Shown: in pieces, positions 17,521-23,320 of the stretch
Position numbering within the stretch: position 1 is the stretch's first letter
Layout: each line of letters opens with the position of its first letter
Source: Neisseria wadsworthii 9715
Lineage (GTDB): Bacteria > Pseudomonadota > Gammaproteobacteria > Burkholderiales > Neisseriaceae
Length of the DNA: 37,841 nt
Direction of reading: 5' to 3'
NCBI RefSeq assembly: GCF_000227765.1
Contig: NZ_JH165159.1
Span: 1,033,746 to 1,071,586, forward strand
The notes under the pieces: generated by a model
The model's database searches: none
Told to the model about the DNA's origin: nothing
What the model saw: the letters and a program-made list of their open reading frames with translations, nothing else
Made by a program: the position numbers and the translations under genes

Positions 17521-17832
17521 TTAATAACCGTATTTAATCTCTTTGATGGTGCTAAACACGCGGGCTTCACCGTTTTGAGATACAGGGCGTAGCTGCTGGC
17601 GAGACATCCACTCCACTGCAGCTTGATCAATTTGTTTAGAGCCGCTGCTGCGCGCAACTTTAATGTTTTCAGTATACCCGTCAGGCTTAATGGTTAGGCG
17701 AAGTGCTAACTTGCCTTTAATCGGTGCTTTGGCCTGACTGGCTTTTTCATAGAACTTAACATCGCTGACCGCCGCTTGTGCAGTTCCAAACAGCATGGAG
17801 CTTACAAGCAATGAGAAAAGGATTTTTTGCAT
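17521..17832 (-). CDS. Secreted protein with a lone TonB C-terminal domain
   Basis: A 103-residue precursor with a signal peptide (cleavage about after GTAQA, residue 20), so it should be periplasmic. The rest resembles the TonB C-terminal domain alone: LALRLTIKPDGYTENIKVARSSG then KQIDQAAVEWMSRQQLRPV and a final strand. The typical pattern is a strand with 'G.v..v.v..SSG...LD.aa...' ending in 'P'. There is no membrane anchor or proline-rich spanner, so it cannot act as a standard TonB. Similar stand-alone domains occur in Neisseria and relatives without a known role. A strong terminator separates it from the small membrane protein gene upstream. Confidence 0.78.
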   Translation of the reverse strand: MQKILFSLLVSSMLFGTAQAAVSDVKFYEKASQAKAPIKGKLALRLTIKPDGYTENIKVARSSGSKQIDQAAVEWMSRQQLRPVSQNGEARVFSTIKEIKYGY

Positions 17833-17920
17833 ATGAATATCTCTCTTATGGATTGAAGAAATTGTTATTGATTGCAGAGATATTTTAAATGGGTAAAGTT
17901 CCGGTCGGCTAAAAAAAAAT

Positions 17921-17957
17921 TAAACGGTCAATATTTGGAATGAATATTGACCGTTGC
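17921..17957 (-). terminator. Intrinsic terminator (small membrane protein gene)
   Basis: AACGGTCAATATT (17923-17935) pairs with AATATTGACCGTT (17943-17955), 13 bp around a 7-nt loop. On the minus strand it runs into TTTAATTTTTTTTT. It lies 24 nt after the stop of the 62-residue protein gene. Confidence 0.85.
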
Positions 17958-17978
17958 ATTTTGTTTATATGGAGAAAT

Positions 17979-18167
17979 TTATTTATTCATGCCAAAAGTA
18001 GAGGCGGTTTGTAAGGTTTGGCTTAACACTTCAGTTGTTGAAGAGTTGATTGGGTTGCTATGTGTGGCCAGCGTTTGAGGGTCTCCCATCAGAATAAGTG
18101 CTAATACAGCAATTTGCAGCAATAATCCGATAATCAAAGGCAGATAAGCTTCAACATACTTTTTCAT
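17979..18167 (-). CDS. Small membrane protein, unknown
   Basis: A 62-residue protein with one strongly hydrophobic helix (LPLIIGLLLQIAVLALILMG, about residues 9-28) after a short charged N-terminus, and a Ser/Thr/Asn-rich tail. Reality is supported by an AAGGAAA ribosome site just before the ATG and by a well-formed terminator directly downstream. It could be a bitopic membrane protein or an exported peptide whose leader is cut after the hydrophobic part. No family is recognised. Confidence 0.6.
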   Translation of the reverse strand: MKKYVEAYLPLIIGLLLQIAVLALILMGDPQTLATHSNPINSSTTEVLSQTLQTASTFGMNK

Positions 18168-18180
18168 GACGTTTTCCTTG

Positions 18181-18940
18181 GGTTTGTAATGTTATTCGTA
18201 ATGTTATTGAATGTAGTTTTTATAACGTTGGCAAAGTGATTTTGCCGGTTTGTTTTGTGTTTTGTTGGGTGTATTTTGTCTGTTTTAAGAGGAAATATCA
18301 ATAGAGGATTTGTCAAAAAAAAATTGATAAACGGTATTTGATAAGGAAGTATGTATTTGGTATGGCGATAATTCTTGCCACTAATGGGCAGTAGGTGACA
18401 AATTATGTCGCTTTAGTTTGTCATTAAATGATTTTATATGAATTAGTTTATATAAAACATATTGTTATTTTTATTTTTAAATAGGGTATTCAGAATGTGG
18501 GATGACATTTTTTTGTATATTTTTAGCGAAAAATTTATTTAAATAAATACCGATTGTTTTAAATTACAACCGATTAAACTGTATCTTTTATGCAACTATT
18601 TGATTGTGTGAGTGCTCAACATTGGCGATGAAGCCTGTTTGATTGAGTTGATGAATGGATGAGTTTGCAAGAAATCCATTGTAATATTCTAAATGTATAT
18701 TTAGGCTTGGTCTGATAAAGATTTTGAGACGCGTAATTGTATGGTGAAGGCGATAGTTTATGAAAATTTTGCCTATCGTCTGCAACTGATTTCATTTTTG
18801 TTTTTAGTAGTTTAAAAAATCATACTTTTTGAATGAAGTTGAACAACATTGCAGAATTATTAAGTTAGATTATAGAAGAAGGTTTGGGCTTATGTTATAA
18901 AGCTAGTTTAAGCGGCAGTTTGTGTGCTGCCGTTGGTTTG
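18181..18940. other. AT-rich stretch without a convincing gene
   Basis: About 760 nt, far richer in A+T than its surroundings. I see a 12-bp tandem repeat (GTAATGTTATTC at 18186-18197, then the same with one change), a loose inverted repeat TGACAAA/TTTGTCA around 18397-18424, and a small hairpin GGCAG/CTGCC at 18914-18931 shortly before dapF. The only long frame (minus strand, 18588-18785) has no ribosome site or family resemblance. A TTGCAG (18849-18854)/TATAGA (18871-18876) pair could be the dapF promoter. Confidence 0.5.
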
Positions 18941-18956
18941 AAGAAAGTTGTTGTTT

Positions 18957-19805
18957 ATGAAAACGCTGAAATTTACGAAAATGCACGGCTTAGGTAATGA
19001 TTTTATGGTGGTTGACGGTATCAGCCAGCAATTTGATCCTTCCCAAGCTCCTTTAACACAATGGGCAGACCGTCATACGGGGGTGGGGTTTGATCAGTTG
19101 TTATTGGTTGAAAAGCCGCATACGGATACAGTGGATTTCCGCTACCGTATTTTTAACGCTGACGGCAGTGAAGTAGAGCAATGTGGTAATGGTGCGCGTT
19201 GTTTTGTGCGTTTTGTGACAGACAAAGGTTTAACCGGCAAGCATGAAATCGTAGTGGAAACGGCACGCGGCATCATTTTGCCGAAATTGATGGAAAACGG
19301 TTTGGTCACGGTAAATATGGGCAAACCGCATTTTGCACTCGAGGAGATTCCTTTTTTGCCGCCTGTTCAGGAAGAGGAAAATGCACTCACCTACAGGATT
19401 ATGGTGGGTTTGGAATCTGTTCCGGTGAGCTGTGTCAACATGGGAAATCCGCATGCAGTTATTCTTGTTGAAGATGTTGCTTCGGCACCTGTGCAGCAAT
19501 GGGGCGCCGAGATTGAATCGCATGAGTGCTTTCCCAGCCGCGTTAATGTTGGTTTTATGCAGGTTGTGGACAAAACCCACATCATGCTAAGGGTTTTTGA
19601 GCGTGGCGCAGGCGAAACAAGGGCATGCGGCACCGGAGCGTGCGCTGCTGTGGTGGCGGGTATCCGATTGGGTTTGCTGGCTGCTGGGGAATCGGTTCGG
19701 GTAAGTTTGCCCGGAGGCGATTTGTTTATCATTTGGGAGTCGGAGCAAGATGTTTTGATGATGGGGCCTGCAGAAACCGTGTTTGAGGGTGAGCTGCAAT
19801 ATTGA
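18957..19805 (+). CDS. dapF: Diaminopimelate epimerase
   Basis: Converts LL- to meso-diaminopimelate for lysine and peptidoglycan. The 282-residue protein has [15 protein letters not shown] at the start, the first catalytic cysteine in QCGNGARC (Cys76) and the second in [10 protein letters not shown] (Cys224). NMGNPHAV precedes the second half. ATG 18957 is chosen ([11 protein letters not shown], with AAGAAAG upstream); an in-frame TTG nine nt earlier is less likely. A membrane protein gene follows 31 nt after the stop and may be cotranscribed. lysC of the same pathway is elsewhere in this window. Confidence 0.96.
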   Translation: MKTLKFTKMHGLGNDFMVVDGISQQFDPSQAPLTQWADRHTGVGFDQLLLVEKPHTDTVDFRYRIFNADGSEVEQCGNGARCFVRFVTDKGLTGKHEIVVETARGIILPKLMENGLVTVNMGKPHFALEEIPFLPPVQEEENALTYRIMVGLESVPVSCVNMGNPHAVILVEDVASAPVQQWGAEIESHECFPSRVNVGFMQVVDKTHIMLRVFERGAGETRACGTGACAAVVAGIRLGLLAAGESVRVSLPGGDLFIIWESEQDVLMMGPAETVFEGELQY

Positions 19806-19836
19806 TGTATGCTGCTTTCGGCTGTGCGAGGAAAAT

Positions 19837-20436
19837 ATGCCGGGTGATTTCGGTTTGTGGTGCTTATTGGTTTATATCGGAGTGTTTTTGTACACTTCAT
19901 TTAAAGAAGGTATGTTCCAATGGCTTTGGGCAGGCGTGTTGCTCTGGCTGGGGTTGAGCATCTTATTTGGAAAAGTATTGCCTGGTTTGGCGGGAATCAC
20001 GCATGTAAGCGCTTTTTATGTGCCTCAATTTTATATTGCAGTTGCCAGTTTGTTTTTCTTTGTTCATAAATGGCACCGCTTGCCGGGAAAAAGTTTGTGG
20101 ATTGCGAATGCGGGCGTGTTTATCAGCTTGTTTGCAGTCACCGGTGTTTTGATGCACGCGGCTTTTTTGTGTTTGTGTAGCTTGGCTTGGCTTAATTATC
20201 CGCACGGTATGTCGGCGTATATTTTGCCTGCGCTATTTCAAATGTATGCTTTGGAGCCGGAGTATTGGATTGGAATGCAAGTTTTGCTGATGGCGTTGTT
20301 TTATCTTCATCGTGTAGCAGTGGAAAAACAGCCCGGTAATGTATTCAGCTTGGGGCAGTTGCAAAGCGGTTTTCTGTTATCTTTGCTGTATCAGGTTGTT
20401 TGGGTAGCTGCTTCAATGCCGCATTTTCGTTATTGA
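19837..20436 (+). CDS. Polytopic membrane protein, unknown
   Basis: A 199-residue very hydrophobic protein rich in Trp, Phe and Tyr, with about six predicted membrane segments, for example LWCLLVYIGVFLYTSF, WLWAGVLLWLGLSILFGKVL, FYIAVASLFFFV and FLLSLLYQVVWVAASM. I start at the ATG at 19837 because GAGGAA (19828-19833) precedes it; a longer frame back to 19783 would overlap dapF and add a cysteine-rich, non-hydrophobic leader. I recognise no family. Its position 31 nt after dapF suggests cotranscription but gives no function. Confidence 0.7.
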   Translation: MPGDFGLWCLLVYIGVFLYTSFKEGMFQWLWAGVLLWLGLSILFGKVLPGLAGITHVSAFYVPQFYIAVASLFFFVHKWHRLPGKSLWIANAGVFISLFAVTGVLMHAAFLCLCSLAWLNYPHGMSAYILPALFQMYALEPEYWIGMQVLLMALFYLHRVAVEKQPGNVFSLGQLQSGFLLSLLYQVVWVAASMPHFRY

Positions 20437-20446
20437 TGTATGCGTG

Positions 20447-20473
20447 TAGCGAAAGTTAAGTTTATTTGTTATA
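20447..20473. repeat. Terminal fragment of a Correia-like repeat
   Basis: Matches 24 of 27 bases of the complement of the left end of the full element at 23059. It ends in TTATA. Only the terminus is present, 11 nt after the membrane-protein stop. Confidence 0.55.
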
Positions 20474-20540
20474 GCTGTGGCAATTAATATTTCCTATTTG
20501 AGTGGTATCTTTTTGTATAGAATATTAATTTTCACAGCTA
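20472..20540. repeat. Inverted repeat upstream of cysK
   Basis: Arms TAGCTGTGGCAATTAATATT (20472-20491) and its near-complement (20521-20540) match at 18 of 20 positions around a 29-nt loop. It abuts the Correia-like terminal fragment. It could be a decayed miniature element or a hairpin that ends the upstream transcript. The rest of the gap holds a TATAAT (20563-20568) that may be the cysK -10, with no clear -35. Confidence 0.55.
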
Positions 20541-20605
20541 TTATAAGCACTTTACAATTGCATATAATTTTTAGTTTTAAGTATGTGCTAATAAATTATT
20601 TGGCT

Positions 20606-20617
20606 TTCAGACAGGCA
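20606..20617 (-). repeat. DNA uptake sequence (single, wadDUS)
   Basis: Exact TTCAGACAGGCA in the cysK leader, between the putative -10 and the start codon. There is no partner. Confidence 0.85.
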
Positions 20618-20659
20618 TTACTTAGTATAGCTTAGTTGGTAAATTAAGGAGCATAAAGA

Positions 20660-21592
20660 ATGAAGATTGCAAGTAGCATTACAGATTTGATCGGCAACAC
20701 ACCATTGATTGAGTTGAACCGTTTGAGCAAAGATTTGCCGGGTCGGGTTGTGGCTAAGCTGGAGTTTTTCAATCCTGGCAGCAGCGTGAAAGACCGTATT
20801 GCGGCAGCTATGATTGATGCGGCTGAAAAAGCAGGCAAAATCAATGCAAACACCATTATTGTTGAACCGACCAGCGGTAATACCGGTATCGGTTTGGCGA
20901 TGGTGTGTGCGGCGCGTGGTTATAAATTGGTCATCACGATGCCGGAAAGCATGAGTAAAGAGCGTCGTATGCTGTTGCGTGCATTTGGTGCCGAGTTGGT
21001 ATTGACCCCTGCTGCCGAAGGGATGGGCGGAGCGATTGCGAAAGCGCAAGAGTTGGTAGACAGCGATCCTGAAGTTTATTTTATGCCGCAACAGTTTGAA
21101 AACGCTGCTAATCCGGAAGTGCATCGTAGAACAACCGCGGAAGAAATTTGGCGTGATACCGACGGTCAAGTCGATATTTTTGTTGCAGGCGTCGGCACCG
21201 GTGGTACAGTAACAGGTGTGGGCGAGGTGCTGAAAGAACGGAAACCATCGCTTGAGGTGTATGCTGTTGAGCCGGAAGCTTCACCGGTATTGAGCGGCGG
21301 TCAGAAAGGCCCGCACCCGATTCAAGGTATTGGCGCAGGGTTTGTTCCCGGCATCTTGAACACCGGTATTTATAATGGTGTGATTCAAGTGCCAAATGAT
21401 GCGGCTTTCGCTACGGCCCGTGCAGTAGCTGAGAAAGAAGGGATTTTGGTAGGGATTTCTTCTGGCGCGGCTGTTTGGAGTGCATTACAGTTGGCGGCTA
21501 AGCCTGAGAATAAGGGTAAGCTGATTGTGGTACTGATTCCTTCATATGGTGAGCGTTATTTGTCTACACCATTGTTTGCGGATTTGGCATAA
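20660..21592 (+). CDS. cysK: Cysteine synthase A
   Basis: PLP enzyme that makes cysteine from O-acetylserine and sulfide. The 310-residue protein has the PLP lysine in GSSVKDR (Lys44), the substrate loop [10 protein letters not shown] (71-76), the phosphate loop [10 protein letters not shown] (about 177-186) and SSGAA (267-271) near the C-terminus. The [10 protein letters not shown] ending favours CysK over CysM. GGAG at 20649-20652 supports the start. The leader of about 85 nt after a possible TATAAT contains an uptake sequence. An imperfect uptake-sequence hairpin follows the gene. Confidence 0.95.
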   Translation: MKIASSITDLIGNTPLIELNRLSKDLPGRVVAKLEFFNPGSSVKDRIAAAMIDAAEKAGKINANTIIVEPTSGNTGIGLAMVCAARGYKLVITMPESMSKERRMLLRAFGAELVLTPAAEGMGGAIAKAQELVDSDPEVYFMPQQFENAANPEVHRRTTAEEIWRDTDGQVDIFVAGVGTGGTVTGVGEVLKERKPSLEVYAVEPEASPVLSGGQKGPHPIQGIGAGFVPGILNTGIYNGVIQVPNDAAFATARAVAEKEGILVGISSGAAVWSALQLAAKPENKGKLIVVLIPSYGERYLSTPLFADLA

Positions 21593-21602
21593 TCGTTTAA
21601 TA

Positions 21603-21641
21603 AAAATTCAGACAGGCATTTAATGCCTATCTGAATTTTTT
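21603..21641 (+). terminator. Imperfect uptake-sequence hairpin terminator (cysK)
   Basis: Exact wadDUS complement at 21607-21618 pairs with a copy carrying one change (TGCCTATCTGAA, 21624-21635). The order is TTCAG first. Flanking AAAAAT/ATTTTT adds stem and a T run. Confidence 0.8.
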
Positions 21642-21933
21642 TGTTTGAGAGACGGCCTTTATACTGTCTACCCGATTTTCCGACGGTGCATTGTTTCATT
21701 AAATTAATCATACCGTTGCAGCCTTAAAAGAATACGCTTGGCAGAGAACGATAGTTCTTTTGCAATTCTTGTTTTATACTTACAAAAATTGTGTCACGGG
21801 TGCGTGTGTGCCTGCTTTATTATCTAATGATGCAGTGTCTGCGGCGAGAATGATGTTACGTAGCAGCTGGAATTGTTGTTGCGGTGTGTCGGGATTCTGT
21901 TTAATTATATTGAAAGTGATTGTAATAGCTGCC
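21642..21933. other. Leader region between cysK and a lipoprotein gene
   Basis: No confident gene. The lipoprotein frame stays open back to 21760 without a usual start or ribosome site. The opposite strand has a 51-codon ATG frame (21780-21935). A TATACT at 21775-21780 could be a -10, which would give a leader of about 147 nt. Confidence 0.4.
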
Positions 21934-22419
21934 ATGAGAAAATATCTTTTACCCATTATCTTGGTAGGGGCGCTGACCGGTTGTGAATCGATTTATCTGC
22001 CGACGTTGAAAGAAGTGCCCGTTCACCCAACCAATCCTAAACGCACAGAAGCGCCAAGCAGATTTGCTCTGGCTTCTACTCATTGGACCGATGTTTCAAA
22101 AATCAGAGATGAAGCTACCAGATTGAGTTATCAAGTCAGCAAAGGCCAGCTAACTAAAGTTCAGGCTGCGCAATATCTTAACCGCTTCCGTATCAAGCAG
22201 GTTGGCCGCAATGCGGTTGATGATAGTATGTATGAAGTGTATTTGCGTTCTGCGGTGGAGAGCCAGCGTGGAGCGATTAATACCGAGCAGTCCAAACTTT
22301 ATATCCGTAATGCCTTGCAAGGTTGGCAACAACGTTGGCCGAGCATGACAAATAAACCGAATAATCCGGCTTTTACTAACTTCCTGATGGAAGTGATGAA
22401 CATGAAGCCGCTGCAGTAA
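21934..22419 (+). CDS. Conserved lipoprotein of unknown function
   Basis: A 161-residue precursor beginning MRKYLLPIILVGALTGCES: a charged N-terminus, a hydrophobic core and a lipobox LTGC with the lipidated cysteine at residue 17. The remainder is rich in helix-forming residues, with WTDVSKIRDEATRLSYQVSKG and a basic, glutamine-rich segment, ending in NNPAFTNFLMEVMNMKPLQ. I start at ATG 21934 because this gives a complete lipoprotein signal; the ribosome site is poor. A long leader precedes it. I recognise no named family, though the protein looks like ones commonly annotated as hypothetical lipoproteins in Neisseria. Confidence 0.75.
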   Translation: MRKYLLPIILVGALTGCESIYLPTLKEVPVHPTNPKRTEAPSRFALASTHWTDVSKIRDEATRLSYQVSKGQLTKVQAAQYLNRFRIKQVGRNAVDDSMYEVYLRSAVESQRGAINTEQSKLYIRNALQGWQQRWPSMTNKPNNPAFTNFLMEVMNMKPLQ

Positions 22420-22435
22420 TATTTTTGAGATGATG

Positions 22436-22473
22436 AATAATGCCTGTCTGAATATTTTCAGACAGGCATTATT
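22436..22473. terminator. Uptake-sequence hairpin terminator
   Basis: wadDUS at 22441-22452 and complement at 22457-22468, extended by AATAA/TTATT on the outside, with a 4-nt loop. It serves the lipoprotein gene and lies 105 nt beyond the convergent thioesterase stop. Confidence 0.85.
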
Positions 22474-22577
22474 TGTTTGGAGGATCTTTGGATTGGATGG
22501 CCTTGAGGTTTCCTTATTTTGAGGCTCGGAAGTCGTTGGGTGAAATTCTGCTGAAATGCCAATCGGTTGTTTTTCAA

Positions 22578-23021
22578 TCAAGTTTTCGGCATGAAAGCCA
22601 CGAATTTTCCATTGAACACGGCAACGAGTTCGTTTTGAACAAACATCTCGATTGATAATGAAATTTTTCCTTTGCCTGTAGTACGCAACATATCGTGCAT
22701 ATAAGCCCAATCTTCTTGAGGAACCGGCCGGGTTTTAACGGTCAGATCGCTCAATGCCGGGCGAAGATAGCGGGTATCGCCGTTTTGTATCACGATGTTG
22801 CCTTGTGCTTGGGGGCAGTTCACATGTACTGCCGACCAGCCGCATAATGTGGCCGCAAGTGCGATGCTGCCGCCGAAAACGGTGTTTTTATGGTTTCGAT
22901 TGATGGCGTGTGGCATGTGCAGCTTAATTGATTCGGGATTACACTGGACAACGCGGATATCAAGGGCGTGTGTGGCAGGAATGTTTTGATGCAGGAAGCT
23001 TTGTAGCTCTTCGGCGGTCAT
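22578..23021 (-). CDS. Hotdog-fold thioesterase (YiiD C-terminal type)
   Basis: A 147-residue protein resembling the thioesterase domain found at the C-terminus of YiiD-like proteins. The central segment NRNHKNTVFGGSIALAATLCGW has the hotdog-fold central helix with the conserved NTxFGGS turn, followed by NIVIQNGDTRYLRPA and a strand-rich second half. Such enzymes hydrolyse acyl-CoA or acyl-ACP thioesters; the acyl chain is unknown. The upstream region contains a Correia-like repeat whose edge creates a TATAAT 34 nt before the start, so the repeat may set its promoter. Confidence 0.78.
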   Translation of the reverse strand: MTAEELQSFLHQNIPATHALDIRVVQCNPESIKLHMPHAINRNHKNTVFGGSIALAATLCGWSAVHVNCPQAQGNIVIQNGDTRYLRPALSDLTVKTRPVPQEDWAYMHDMLRTTGKGKISLSIEMFVQNELVAVFNGKFVAFMPKT

Positions 23022-23054
23022 GGTAGTAATAAGAGTCTGTTTGATGATGGTTTA

Positions 23055-23060
23055 ATTATA
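23055..23060 (-). promoter_or_regulatory. -10 box at the edge of a Correia-like repeat
   Basis: On the minus strand the junction of the repeat terminus (TATAG at 23059-23063) with the flank reads TATAAT, pointing at the thioesterase gene 34 nt away. The -35 is not clear. Confidence 0.4.
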
Positions 23061-23214
23061 TAGCAAATAAATTTAACTTTTGCTATGGCGTTGCTACGCC
23101 TTAGCTTAAAGGGAACGATTTTGTAAGCTGGCCAAGCAGCAACAAAATCAGTCTCGTACTATTTGTACTGTTCGTGGTTTGTTGCTTTGTATGGAATATG
23201 TGTTCGCTACTATA
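23059..23214 (+). repeat. Correia-like (CREE/NEMIS-type) repeat, full length
   Basis: A 156-bp element from TATAGC to GCTACTATA. Its interior (GCGTTGCTACGCCTTAGCTT, then AACGATTTTGTAAGCTG, and GTACTATTTGTACTGTTC) follows the order of the Correia repeat of pathogenic Neisseria as I remember it, with changed details. It is related to copies at 35308-35464 and 37738 onwards. Confidence 0.75.
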
Positions 23215-23237
23215 TGACGGTAAGTGCTTGAAATGAT

Positions 23238-23272
23238 AATGCCTGTCTGAAAGATGGTTTCAGACAGGCATT
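23238..23272 (-). terminator. Uptake-sequence hairpin terminator (M16 gene)
   Basis: wadDUS at 23240-23251 and complement at 23259-23270 with flanking AATG/CATT. It lies about 50 nt after the stop of the minus-strand M16 gene. Confidence 0.8.
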
Positions 23273-23320
23273 ACAGCAATCTGCCGCAGGTAGTCGTTCG
23301 GCAAAAATCTCGGGAATGAT

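Noticed and set aside
17910-17919. Poly-A run as a phase-variable tract
   Set aside because: It lies in the T tract of a terminator outside any reading frame and is not a plausible slippage switch.
18588-18785. 65-codon minus-strand frame in the AT-rich stretch
   Set aside because: It has no ribosome site, no recognisable domain and a composition typical of chance frames in AT-rich DNA.
19783-19836. Longer membrane-protein frame overlapping dapF
   Set aside because: It has no ribosome site and would add a cysteine-rich leader; GAGGAA stands before the ATG at 19837.
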